A DNA stretch of 46,229 nucleotides from CAZNHL01 sp964572965 (GTDB taxonomy: Bacteria > Bacteroidota > Bacteroidia > Cytophagales > UBA9547). Where the stretch lies: assembly GCA_964572965.1 (NCBI GenBank), contig CAZNHL010000033.1, positions 1-46,229 of the forward strand, in the 5' to 3' direction. Of this stretch, positions 16,037 through 23,733 are shown piece by piece. Made by a program: the position numbers and the translations under genes. Each line of letters begins with the position of its first letter. The stretch's first letter is position 1. The notes below the pieces were generated by a model. That model was not told the DNA's origin. It saw only the letters and a list, made by a program, of their open reading frames with translations, and made no database searches.

Positions 16037-18586
16037 ATGTCTGAAGGCGGAAATATTATCCCAATCAATATCGAAGAAGAAATGAGAGGAGCTTACATCG
16101 ATTATTCGATGTCAGTTATCATTTCCAGAGCTTTGCCTGATGTGCGTGACGGTTTAAAACCTGTTCACCGCCGTGTGCTTTACGGTATGCTTGATTTGGG
16201 TGTTAATTATAATAAACCTTACAAGAAATCTGCAAGGATTGTAGGTGAAGTATTAGGTAAATATCACCCGCACGGTGATAGTTCTGTTTACGATACAATG
16301 GTACGTATGGCGCAAGACTGGTCTTTGCGTTATCCGATGGTGGATGGTCAGGGGAACTTCGGTTCCATTGATGGTGACTTTCCTGCTGCTATGCGTTATA
16401 CCGAAGCGCGTCTGAAGCGTATTGCTGAAGAAATGCTTCATGATATCAACAAAAATACTGTTGATTTTCAGCCCAACTTTGATGACTCCCTCGAAGAACC
16501 TACCGTTCTTCCCGCTAAAATACCAAATTTGCTGGTTAACGGCACTTCAGGTATTGCAGTAGGTATGGCTACTAATATGGCTCCTCACAACCTGTCAGAG
16601 GTAATTGATGGAACTATTGCTTATATCGACAATCGCGATATCACAATCCCTGAATTGATGAAATATATTTTAGCGCCTGATTTTCCGTTAGGAGCTACTA
16701 TATTTGGTTATCAGGGGGTTAAGCAGGCATTTGAAACTGGCCGTGGCCGTGTTGTGTTGCGTGCAACAGCAAATTTCGAAACCTCTAAGTCCGGTAAAGA
16801 CCAGATTGTTGTAACAGATATTCCTTACATGGTCAATAAAGCTGCGATGATTGAACGCACTGCGCAGTTGATTAATGATAAGAAAATTGAAGGGATCAGT
16901 GATCTTCGTGATGAATCTGACAGAGAAGGTCTTCGTGTTGTTTATGACCTTAAGCGTGACGCGAACGCTAACGTGGTTTTAAATAACTTATACAAACATA
17001 CTGCATTGCAATCTTCTTTCAGTATCAACAATGTATGCCTTGTAAAAGGTCGTCCATTGACATTGAATCTGAAGGAAATGATCCATTATTTCGTTGAACA
17101 CCGTCACGAAGTAATCATTCGCAGAACTCAGTACGAGTTGAATGAAGCAGAAAAACGTGCACATATCCTTGAAGGGTATCTGATTGCGCTCGATCACCTT
17201 GATGAAGTAATTGCTTTGATCAGAGGTTCCCGTGACCCTGAGGATGCAAAAATAGGTTTGATGGAGAAGTTTGGTCTGAGTGAAATTCAGTCCAAAGCAA
17301 TTCTTGAAATGCGTCTGCAGCGTTTGACAGGTATGGAACGCGATAAGATCGTTCAGGAATATGAAGAGATCATGAAATTGATCGCTCACCTGAAAGAAAT
17401 TCTTGCTACTGAGTCTTTGAGAATGCAAATCATTAAAGATGAGCTTCTTGAAATTAAAGAACGCTATGGAGATAAACGTCGTACGCAAATCGTTCATGCT
17501 TCTGATGACCTGACTTTGGAAGATATGATTGCTGATGAGCAAATGGTAATTACCATTTCCCATGAAGGTTATATCAAGCGTACACCACTCACAGAATACA
17601 GAGAGCAAACAAGAGGCGGTGTGGGTTCTAAAGGAGCCGGTTCTAAGGATAAAGATTTTACTGAACATTTGTTCGTTGCCAATACACATAGTTACCTGTT
17701 TATCTTTACAGAATCAGGCCGTTTATTCTGGTTGAAAGTTTATGAAGTACCTGAAGGTAATAAAATTGCCAAAGGACGTGCTTTGCAAAACATGATCCAG
17801 ATTGAAAAGGATGACAAAGTAAGAGCCGTTATTAATGTTAACAACCTGAATAACAAAGACTATACTGAGAATACCTTCCTGATTATGTGTACTCAGAATG
17901 GTACAATCAAGAAAACAAGTCTTGATGCTTATTCCCGTCCGCGTGCAAATGGTATCAATGCCATTACAATCAACGAGGGAGATAGATTGCTTGATGTTAA
18001 ACTGACAAACGGAAGTAATGAAATCGTTATTGCCATTAAGTCAGGCCGTGCAATTCGCTTCAATGAAAGTACTGTTCGTCCGATGGGTAGAACAGCTGCC
18101 GGTGTAAAAGCCATTTCAATTGTTGATCCTGAAGACAAAGTGATTGGTATGGCTGCCATCAGCGACCCGGAAAACCAATCTCTGCTGGTTGTTTCAGAAA
18201 AAGGATACGGTAAACGTTCTGCTATTGATGAATACCGAATTACCAATAGGGGAGGTAAAGGTGTAAGAACACTGAATATCACAGAAAAAACGGGACAGCT
18301 TGTTTCTATTCTTGAAGTAGTTGATACAGATGGTTTAATGATTATCAATAAATCCGGTATTACTATCCGAATGAGAGTAGCAGAGCTTCGTGAAATGGGA
18401 CGCGCTACACAAGGTGTCAGAGTAATTAAACTGAGCGAAAAGGATGCAATTTCTTCAATAGCCCGCATTGAGAAAATGGAAGGTGAAGAAGAGGAAGAAA
18501 TTAATGCTGAAGCAATTGATTCTGAAATAACAGACGATTCTGATATCGTTGCAGATGGAGAAGAAACAGATAACTCTCCGGAATAA
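16037..18586 (+). CDS. gyrA: DNA gyrase subunit A
   Basis: An 849-residue type IIA topoisomerase subunit that breaks and rejoins DNA while GyrB hydrolyses ATP, introducing negative supercoils. The N-terminal breakage-reunion domain has the catalytic Tyr121 in AAMRYTEARL. The quinolone-determining region reads HPHGDSSVYDT (77-87), with Ser82 and Asp86 at the positions of E. coli Ser83 and Asp87, that is, wild type. The C-terminal DNA-wrapping domain shows six propeller-blade signatures (RGGVGSKG, RANGINAI, GRTAAGVKAI, NRGGKGVRTL, GRATQGVRVI and others). The GyrA box reads TNRGGKG, slightly off the E. coli QRRGGKG. The tail is very acidic (GEEEEEINAE to the end). GyrA rather than ParC is supported by the GyrA-box-containing blade and the start MSEGGNIIPINIEEEM. 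Confidence 0.97.
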   Translation: MSEGGNIIPINIEEEMRGAYIDYSMSVIISRALPDVRDGLKPVHRRVLYGMLDLGVNYNKPYKKSARIVGEVLGKYHPHGDSSVYDTMVRMAQDWSLRYPMVDGQGNFGSIDGDFPAAMRYTEARLKRIAEEMLHDINKNTVDFQPNFDDSLEEPTVLPAKIPNLLVNGTSGIAVGMATNMAPHNLSEVIDGTIAYIDNRDITIPELMKYILAPDFPLGATIFGYQGVKQAFETGRGRVVLRATANFETSKSGKDQIVVTDIPYMVNKAAMIERTAQLINDKKIEGISDLRDESDREGLRVVYDLKRDANANVVLNNLYKHTALQSSFSINNVCLVKGRPLTLNLKEMIHYFVEHRHEVIIRRTQYELNEAEKRAHILEGYLIALDHLDEVIALIRGSRDPEDAKIGLMEKFGLSEIQSKAILEMRLQRLTGMERDKIVQEYEEIMKLIAHLKEILATESLRMQIIKDELLEIKERYGDKRRTQIVHASDDLTLEDMIADEQMVITISHEGYIKRTPLTEYREQTRGGVGSKGAGSKDKDFTEHLFVANTHSYLFIFTESGRLFWLKVYEVPEGNKIAKGRALQNMIQIEKDDKVRAVINVNNLNNKDYTENTFLIMCTQNGTIKKTSLDAYSRPRANGINAITINEGDRLLDVKLTNGSNEIVIAIKSGRAIRFNESTVRPMGRTAAGVKAISIVDPEDKVIGMAAISDPENQSLLVVSEKGYGKRSAIDEYRITNRGGKGVRTLNITEKTGQLVSILEVVDTDGLMIINKSGITIRMRVAELREMGRATQGVRVIKLSEKDAISSIARIEKMEGEEEEEINAEAIDSEITDDSDIVADGEETDNSPE

Positions 18587-18598
18587 ATTTTATAATTC

Positions 18599-18630
18599 AA
18601 GTGGTCTTACGTTCTCGTAGGACCACTTTT
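18599..18630 (+). terminator. gyrA terminator
   Basis: A 13-pair stem AAGTGGTCTTACG / CGTAGGACCACTT (one T-G wobble) with loop TTCT and following T residues, 12 bases after the gyrA stop. Confidence 0.8.
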
Positions 18631-18678
18631 GGTTTTGCCCCTTTGTTAATTACTGTTGAATATTAACATTTCTTTAAA

Positions 18679-19800
18679 ATGAAAACTAAATTTTTAAGTG
18701 CTGCATTTTTATTAGTGAGCACATTAACGTTTGCACAATCCGGTGCCGTTACAAACGCAATTTTGTACCAAGAGTCAGGGGAACTTGACAAGGCTAAATC
18801 TGAAATAGATAGAGCGGCAGTACACGAAAAAACATCTCTGGCGGCCAAAACCTGGTACAATAAAGGCTTTATTTATGAGTCTCTTGTTGTTTCTGAAAAG
18901 CCTGAATATCAAAAACTGTGTGATAGCGCAGCTGCTGTTTCATTCAATAGTTATCAAAAATCAATTTCTTTGGATAAACCTAATGGTCAGTATGCAAAAT
19001 TGTCTAAAGAAAGACTTAATAACCTGTACATAGTTTTACTGAACGACGGGATTACTAAATATCAGAAAAAAGACTATTATAATGCTTTGGGTAGCTTTAA
19101 AATGGCTCAGAAAATAAAATTGCAGGATACGACAGCCTATATTTACGGGGCTTATGCAGCAGAAGAGTTAGGTGATAAAAAGACTGCAGTTGAACAGTTT
19201 AATCAATTAAAGTCAATTGGCTATACAGGTTTGCAAATGTATGTCTATGTTATTGATTATTATAGTAAAGTAGAGAAAGACGACACTAAAGTTGGAGAAG
19301 CCCTTCAGGAAGGCCGTGCTAAATATCCGCAAAACAAAAATCTTATTTTTGCCGAAATGGAGTATTTATTGAAAAACGGACGCAAAGAAGAAGCTTTACA
19401 GAAAGCAGAGCAAGCGATTAAAGCAGATCCTAAAAACGGACTATTATATTTTAGTATTGGTGTTTTGTACGATCAGACCGGACAGCAAGACAAGGCTATT
19501 GAGTCTTATTTAAAAAGCGTAGAGTTAGACCCTAATTATTTTGATGCCTTGTTTAACCTTGGCGCTGACTATTATACATCTGCAGGTGAGCTCGTTAAGA
19601 AGAAGGGCAACATGAGCATGAAAGAATATAATGAGAAAGGAAAAGCTTTAGATGCAGAAATCAATACTCGTTTTAACCAATCTATGACATATTTGGAGAA
19701 AGCTTATGCTATCAATAAAAATGATGAACAGGTTAAGCAGGTTTTAAGAGATATTTATAAAAGATTAAGTCTTACAGAGAAGCTAAAGACTTTGGAATAA
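18679..19800 (+). CDS. Exported tetratricopeptide-repeat protein downstream of gyrA
   Basis: This 373-residue protein has a signal peptide (MKTKFLSAAF to TLTFA, ~19 residues), so the mature protein is periplasmic or envelope-associated. TPR helices fill the rest. The clearest units are around DYYNALGSFKMAQKI (~136-150), KNGLLYFSIGVLYDQTGQQDKAIESYLKSVELDP (~257-290) and YFDALFNLGADYY (~292-304). The C-terminal part repeats the pattern with MTYLEKAYAINKNDEQVK. It has no enzymatic motif and probably acts as a protein-interaction scaffold. Although it directly follows gyrA, a terminator hairpin separates them, so it likely has its own promoter. The exact role is unknown. Confidence 0.8.
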   Translation: MKTKFLSAAFLLVSTLTFAQSGAVTNAILYQESGELDKAKSEIDRAAVHEKTSLAAKTWYNKGFIYESLVVSEKPEYQKLCDSAAAVSFNSYQKSISLDKPNGQYAKLSKERLNNLYIVLLNDGITKYQKKDYYNALGSFKMAQKIKLQDTTAYIYGAYAAEELGDKKTAVEQFNQLKSIGYTGLQMYVYVIDYYSKVEKDDTKVGEALQEGRAKYPQNKNLIFAEMEYLLKNGRKEEALQKAEQAIKADPKNGLLYFSIGVLYDQTGQQDKAIESYLKSVELDPNYFDALFNLGADYYTSAGELVKKKGNMSMKEYNEKGKALDAEINTRFNQSMTYLEKAYAINKNDEQVKQVLRDIYKRLSLTEKLKTLE

Positions 19801-19845
19801 TGCCTGAAAAAGCACTTTAGGGCGGTTTTTATATGAATATAAACC

Positions 19846-19876
19846 TTGCCATATTGAATAGAAAATGATAATTTCG
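19846..19876 (+). promoter_or_regulatory. Candidate Bacteroidota promoter for the alpha-oxoamine synthase gene
   Basis: CTTG at 19845-19848, a 20-base spacer and TAATTTCG at 19869-19876 approximate the Bacteroidota consensus TTTG-N19..21-TAnnTTTG. Transcription would start near 19883, giving a leader of about 48 bases before the GTG start at 19931. Confidence 0.4.
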
Positions 19877-19930
19877 CAGATTATCGTAATGATCTTTAAG
19901 TAATTGTTAACATAGTAAAAGTTTTCTGAG

Positions 19931-21181
19931 GTGGATTTATTTGAGAAGTTACAAAAGAACAGGGGGCCTTTAGGTCAGCATGCAGCTTATGCACATGGTT
20001 ATTTTATGTTCCCTAAACTGGAAGGCGATATCGGTCCTAGAATGAAATTCAGAGGGAAAGAAATGTTGAACTGGAGTTTGAATAACTACATAGGTTTGGC
20101 AAATCATCCTGAAGTAAGGAAAGCTGATACTGAATATGCTGCTAAATATGGCTTCTCTGCCCCGATGGGAGCAAGAATGATGTCAGGTAATACTAACCTG
20201 CATGAGCAACTGGAAGCAGAACTTTCTGATTACGTCGGAAAACAGGATACTTTGCTGATGAACTTCGGTTATCAGGGTATCATGTCTGCTATTGACGCAT
20301 TACTTGATCGTCACGATGTAGCTATTTATGACTCAGAATCACACGCAAGTATTGTAGATGGTGTGCGTTTGCATATGGGTAAGCGTTTTGTTTTCCCTCA
20401 TAACGATATAGATAATCTTGAAAAGCAATTACAAAGGGCAACTAAAATTGTTGAAGAAACAGGAGGCGCTATCCTTGTAATTACTGAAGGTGTGTTTGGA
20501 ATGGCTGCCGATCTTGGCAAATTGGACAAGATTGTTGAATTGAAGAAAAAGTATCAGTTCAGGTTGTTAGTTGATGACGCTCATGGATTCGGTATTATGG
20601 GTAAAACCGGTGCCGGTACACACGAGCATTTTAATGTAGTTAATGACGTAGATCTGTATTTCTCTACATTTGCTAAGTCAGTTGCGTTGATTGGTGCATT
20701 TATCTCTGGCGATGAGCAGGTAATTGAATTCTTAAGATATAACACACGTTCACAGATTTTTGCAAAAGCACTTCCTCTTCCATTGGTTGGTGGTGCATTG
20801 AAGCGTCTGGAATTGATGAGAAAGCATCCTGAATACAGGGAGCAGGTTTGGACTATCGTAAGTGCTCTGCAAAAAGGATTTAGGGACAATGGCTTCAATT
20901 TGGGACGGTCAGAAACTCCGGTAACTTCAGTTATTTTGCAGGGTGATGGTTTTCAGGCAGCTAATTTGCTGATCGATTTAAGAGAAAATTTCAGTATTTT
21001 CTGCTCAATGGTTATCTATCCGGTAGTACCAAAAGACGTGATTATGTTGCGTATTATTCCTACAGCAGCACATACTCTGGCTGATGTTGAGGAAACTATC
21101 AGTGCTTTCAAACAGATCGTAGTAAAGCTGAAAGAAGGTAAGTATGACAAAAAGATCACTGAGAACCCAATAAATATGTAA
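19931..21181 (+). CDS. PLP-dependent alpha-oxoamine synthase (candidate cysteate/serine fatty-acyl transferase)
   Basis: A 416-residue fold-type I PLP enzyme of the alpha-oxoamine synthase family (KBL, BioF, serine palmitoyltransferase). The probable PLP lysine is Lys249 in STFAKSVALIGAF. The cofactor-binding D-D-A-H-G-F-G (215-221) is present, as are the N-terminal substrate motif SLNNYIGLANHP and GARMMSGNTNLHEQLE. It begins with GTG in front of DLFEKLQKNRGPLGQH, the only start that keeps this conserved N-terminus. The family condenses an amino acid with an acyl thioester and releases CO2. In Bacteroidota such enzymes make sphingoid bases from serine or capnine from cysteate, the precursor of sulfonolipids linked to gliding. 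Which substrate applies cannot be read from the sequence. Not BioF or KBL in context: no biotin or threonine-degradation genes lie nearby. Confidence 0.8.
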   Translation: MDLFEKLQKNRGPLGQHAAYAHGYFMFPKLEGDIGPRMKFRGKEMLNWSLNNYIGLANHPEVRKADTEYAAKYGFSAPMGARMMSGNTNLHEQLEAELSDYVGKQDTLLMNFGYQGIMSAIDALLDRHDVAIYDSESHASIVDGVRLHMGKRFVFPHNDIDNLEKQLQRATKIVEETGGAILVITEGVFGMAADLGKLDKIVELKKKYQFRLLVDDAHGFGIMGKTGAGTHEHFNVVNDVDLYFSTFAKSVALIGAFISGDEQVIEFLRYNTRSQIFAKALPLPLVGGALKRLELMRKHPEYREQVWTIVSALQKGFRDNGFNLGRSETPVTSVILQGDGFQAANLLIDLRENFSIFCSMVIYPVVPKDVIMLRIIPTAAHTLADVEETISAFKQIVVKLKEGKYDKKITENPINM

Positions 21182-21208
21182 AAAAAGTGGCTTTGGCTTC
21201 TTTTTTTG
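21180..21208 (+). terminator. Weak terminator after the alpha-oxoamine synthase gene
   Basis: An A-run (AAAAAAAG) pairs across a small GC core (TGG/GCT with a mismatch) with CTTTTTTT directly after the stop codon. The U-run is good but the stem is weak. Confidence 0.4.
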
Positions 21209-21217
21209 ATGTTTTTA

Positions 21218-21248
21218 TTTGCACATATGTTTTTAATTACTAATTTAG
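21218..21248 (+). promoter_or_regulatory. Near-consensus Bacteroidota promoter of the histone-like gene
   Basis: TTTG at 21218-21221, a 19-base spacer and TAATTTAG at 21241-21248 differ at one position from TTTG-N19-TAnnTTTG. The predicted start site is near 21255, about 38 bases before the ATG at 21293. Confidence 0.55.
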
Positions 21249-21292
21249 AAACACTATTAGAACTTATTAAACAACCTTAAATTAATACCACA

Positions 21293-21399
21293 ATGAGCAA
21301 AGCAAACAGATACAATGAGTTGAAGCAATTGGTGACTGATCTAGAAGCTNNNNNNNNNNAGTTCAGGAAACTAAGAACGCTGCAACTCCGGCAAAATAA
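21293..21399 (+). CDS. Histone H1-like DNA-binding protein, interrupted by a scaffold gap
   Basis: The left part encodes MSKANRYNELKQLVTDLEA (19 residues) and ends exactly on a codon at 21349. After ten N, the right part reads in frame VQETKNAATPAK followed by TAA at 21397-21399. Both ends match the small (about 55-65 residue) histone H1-like family of Bacteroidota, whose middle carries the Lys/Arg-rich DNA-contact segment. That middle is missing here, so roughly 100 bases are probably lost in the gap rather than ten. The family binds and compacts DNA. A good promoter and a strong terminator flank the gene, so it should be highly expressed as a monocistronic unit. The family call is from memory of its ends and deserves a search. 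Confidence 0.7.
21350..21359. other. Assembly gap (10 N) inside the histone-like gene
   Basis: Exactly ten N is a placeholder length. The frame on both sides requires a true gap length of 3k+2 bases, so ten cannot be the real size. Confidence 0.95.
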
Positions 21400-21402
21400 T
21401 TT

Positions 21403-21429
21403 AAAAACCCCGAGCAATCGGGGTTTTTT
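21403..21429. terminator. Bidirectional terminator between histone-like and SRPBCC genes
   Basis: An 11-pair stem AAAAACCCCGA / TCGGGGTTTTT with loop GCAA and flanking A and T runs. The genes on both sides converge on it, so it can serve both. Confidence 0.88.
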
Positions 21430-21433
21430 CTTT

Positions 21434-21865
21434 TTAAGCTTTTTCTTCCAATAACTTTTTCAGGTTCTGCATTACTGCCCGCCAGTTGCCTTCAGAGTGT
21501 TGCTTAGCTTCTTCTGTATCAATTTTATCCTGAGTAATTGTTAGCGTAGTTATCCCACCGGACTCTGTTAACTCATAACTGATATTTGCATAGTTGGCAG
21601 GCTCGTCTTTTTTACCTGAGAAAGAACTCCAATAGCTATACTTTAGAAATTGCCCTTCTTTTAGTTCAATTATAATTCCTTTGTCTTTATAAGCCTTGCC
21701 GTCCCATATTCCGGAGAAGGTAAGACTACTACCTACTTTCCAGTCAGAATGAACATCTGTATCAAAGAAATATTGTTTAATCAGTGTGGGGTTGGTGAGA
21801 CCGTCCCATACTTTTGCTTTGGGCACATTGATCCTGATTGAGGTGCTTAAGGTTAAGTTTGCCAT
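21434..21865 (-). CDS. SRPBCC/AHSA1-like START-fold protein
   Basis: A 143-residue single-domain protein of the SRPBCC (Bet v 1/START-like, AHSA1) superfamily. Characteristic features are the opening strand with INVPKAKVWDGLTNPTLIKQYFFD, the central strand VGSSLTFSGIWDGKAYKDKGIIIELKEG and the C-terminal helix with W-R-A-V-M-Q-N-L-K-K-L-L-E. Members bind hydrophobic ligands or act as Hsp90-activator-like proteins; no specific ligand can be predicted. I chose the ATG at 21865 (MANLTLSTSI) over the longer frame from 21916, because the extra 17 residues lie outside the domain and look like leader sequence. Confidence 0.75.
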   Translation of the reverse strand: MANLTLSTSIRINVPKAKVWDGLTNPTLIKQYFFDTDVHSDWKVGSSLTFSGIWDGKAYKDKGIIIELKEGQFLKYSYWSSFSGKKDEPANYANISYELTESGGITTLTITQDKIDTEEAKQHSEGNWRAVMQNLKKLLEEKA

Positions 21866-22082
21866 AAAAACAGTGGATTGTTTATATTTTAATGTACGTA
21901 AGTAATTGTAGAGCAATTTAAATGCTATTTACTGACAATAGTATGTCAGCAGTCTTTCACGTGGTAAATATTATTTATTAAGAGAAAGTGTTAAATTGGT
22001 CTTTATAAGAGATTAAATAGAAAATATAATTTATTATTGGGTTTAGCAGGTTACTTATTTAACACTTTTTTGTAGTAATAAC

Positions 22083-22655
22083 GTGGAGTATACTGATCGT
22101 GAAATATTAGAACTCATCAGGGTAGGGAATGACGATAAAGCACTGAGTTTTATATATAAAAAGACATTTCCAAAAATAAAAAATTTGATTTTGAAAAATG
22201 GTGGCAGAGATGATGAAGCTAAGGATATTTTTCAGGACGCAGTAATCTCTTTTTACAATTATGTAAAACAAGGGAAATTTGATGCGGGTAATGCCATAGA
22301 TGCTTTTATATACTCTGTAAGCAGAAACCTGTGGATTAATTATGTGAAGAAACAAAACCGTGTAACGGAGTTGAATACTGAATACGACCAGGTAGCAGAA
22401 GTGGGGGGAGACTCATTAAGCTACCTGATCAGTAATGAACGGACAACTTTAGTGACGGAGTTACTAGATATGATTGGGGAACGTTGCAAAGAATTATTGT
22501 TGAATTCTATTTATCATAAGCTTTCCATGCGGGAAATTTGTGAAAAAATGGGTTTTAGTACCGAAAACGCGGCAAAAACCAGCAATTATAAGTGTAAGCA
22601 AAAATTGGTTGAAATCGTTAAAAATTCACCTTCGCTAGCAGATATTCTGAAATGA
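22083..22655 (+). CDS. ECF-type RNA polymerase sigma factor
   Basis: A 190-residue sigma-70 family factor with only regions 2 and 4. Region 2 (~20-95) shows the D-D-E-A-K-D-I-F-Q-D-A-V core-binding motif and FDAGNAIDAFIYSVSRNLWINYVKK. Region 4 (~125-180) has the helix-turn-helix HKLSMREICEKMGFSTENAAKTSNYKCKQKL. The start is GTG at 22083; no ATG lies upstream in frame. It directs RNA polymerase to a dedicated promoter set when released by its anti-sigma factor. Its stop overlaps the start of the next gene (ATGA at 22652-22655), typical of translational coupling with an anti-sigma gene. Confidence 0.92.
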   Translation: MEYTDREILELIRVGNDDKALSFIYKKTFPKIKNLILKNGGRDDEAKDIFQDAVISFYNYVKQGKFDAGNAIDAFIYSVSRNLWINYVKKQNRVTELNTEYDQVAEVGGDSLSYLISNERTTLVTELLDMIGERCKELLLNSIYHKLSMREICEKMGFSTENAAKTSNYKCKQKLVEIVKNSPSLADILK

Positions 22656-23662
22656 TGCCAAAACAGGAAATATATGAAATGATTGATAGCTACCTCGAAG
22701 GAGGGATGTCAGTCACTGAGCGGAATAGCTTTGAAAAGATGATTCAAAGTGACCCGGAGCTGGCAAAGGAAGTTGATGCTTTCAGGTTAGCGAATGCAGT
22801 CGTTTCTGACTTTGGCTTGGTGCAATTGAGAGGTAAGCTCGATAAAATTCATCATGAACATACCGGCGGTGGTTCTGGTGGAGGCAGTGGTATTGGTACT
22901 GCCTGGATTGCCGGAGTTGTTACATTACTAATCAGCGTTTCCGGAATAGTGACTTATCAGTATTTAAAACCGGAAAGCACTGTTGTTGAAACTAAAGAAG
23001 TTGTTGTTATAGAGTCTCCAAAAACAATTAAAGAAGCACCACAAGAAGTTAATGTTCCTGAAAAAGAATCTCCTGTAGTTGAAAATTCGGATCTTCCTCA
23101 AAAACCTGTTACTACACCTCAACCTTCAGAGAAGAAAAGAGAGAAAATAGTTGATTGTAATTCTGTTTATATAACCGGAGAGGCACGTATTACAGAAGCG
23201 TGTTATGGCAGTGCCGATGGTAGAATCAAAATAGATCAGGGTAGTTTGCAGGGTGGGAAAGCCCCTTATCGTTATTCGCTTGATAATAAAGAGTATAGGA
23301 AAGACAATGTGTTTTCTGGCTTGAGTGCGGGTAATTATACCATTTATGTACAGGATAAAAATAGTTGTATTAGTAAATTAACAGAGGTGGAGGTTAAGTC
23401 GCGGGCCTGCAAGTCAGACCAGGCTTTTGATCCTGATAAAGAACAATGGAGTGTACCGATTGAAAAAGGGTTGTCCGGACAATTGGTGGTATTCAATAAT
23501 AAAGGCAATGCTGTTTACAAATCTAACTTTGAAGCAGGTGGAAATGTGGTCTGGAATGGAAAAACTACCACAGGGGCTGATTTGCCTGCCGGAAATTATG
23601 GTTTTGATGTACAATATTCCAACGGAACGAGTCGGGGAGGTACTGTTACCCTTCTGAAATAG
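22652..23662 (+). CDS. Transmembrane anti-sigma factor with SprB-like repeat and T9SS type-B-CTD-like end
   Basis: This 336-residue protein is translationally coupled to the ECF sigma factor. Residues 1-65 are a short anti-sigma-like helical domain (IDSYLEGGMSVTERNSFEKM, SDPELAKEV). A Gly/Ser linker (71-80) leads to one membrane segment at ~83-103, so the N-terminus is cytoplasmic and the rest periplasmic. Residues ~108-165 are a Pro/Glu/Lys-rich spacer. Residues ~169-253 look like one SprB repeat, with C-Y-G-S-A-D-G-R-I-K-I, GGKAPYRYSLDN, FSGLSAGNYTIYVQD and flanking Cys. Residues ~272-336 follow the gliding/type B CTD pattern: VVFNNKGNAVYKS, W-N-G-K, LPAGNYGFDV, ending GGTVTLLK. That parallels the giant adhesin's end (W-D-G, MPIGVYPYVI, GSITLLR). 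The membrane anchor argues against normal T9SS secretion, so a sensory role is inferred. A FlgD-like Ig fold unrelated to sorting is the alternative. Confidence 0.8.
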   Translation: MMPKQEIYEMIDSYLEGGMSVTERNSFEKMIQSDPELAKEVDAFRLANAVVSDFGLVQLRGKLDKIHHEHTGGGSGGGSGIGTAWIAGVVTLLISVSGIVTYQYLKPESTVVETKEVVVIESPKTIKEAPQEVNVPEKESPVVENSDLPQKPVTTPQPSEKKREKIVDCNSVYITGEARITEACYGSADGRIKIDQGSLQGGKAPYRYSLDNKEYRKDNVFSGLSAGNYTIYVQDKNSCISKLTEVEVKSRACKSDQAFDPDKEQWSVPIEKGLSGQLVVFNNKGNAVYKSNFEAGGNVVWNGKTTTGADLPAGNYGFDVQYSNGTSRGGTVTLLK

Positions 23663-23668
23663 ATTATA

Positions 23669-23733
23669 GGATTGAAAGATTTTAATATTCAGGGAGCCTT
23701 TCTTTAATTTGAAATCTTTTAATCTTTAATCAA
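23669..23733. terminator. Weak terminator-like inverted repeat between convergent genes
   Basis: GATTGAAAGATTT and AAATCTTTTAATC pair (one G-T) around a long 20-odd-base loop in the spacer between the anti-sigma gene and the convergent coiled-coil gene. AT-rich and weak. Confidence 0.3.

Noticed and set aside
16265..16297. Possible fluoroquinolone-resistance substitutions in GyrA
   Set aside because: The key positions are Ser82 and Asp86 (E. coli Ser83/Asp87), the sensitive state.
16988..17689. Minus-strand open frame of 233 codons within gyrA
   Set aside because: Shadow of gyrA codon usage; gyrA has unambiguous catalytic and propeller motifs on the other strand.
17929..18600. Minus-strand open frame of 223 codons at the gyrA 3' end
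   Set aside because: Low-complexity Ser/Ile-rich shadow of the gyrA C-terminal domain, with no motif or RBS.
23414..23657. Overlapping frames on both strands inside the anti-sigma gene (66 and 76 codons)
   Set aside because: They overlap the SprB/CTD-like coding region, which has clear domain patterns in its own frame.
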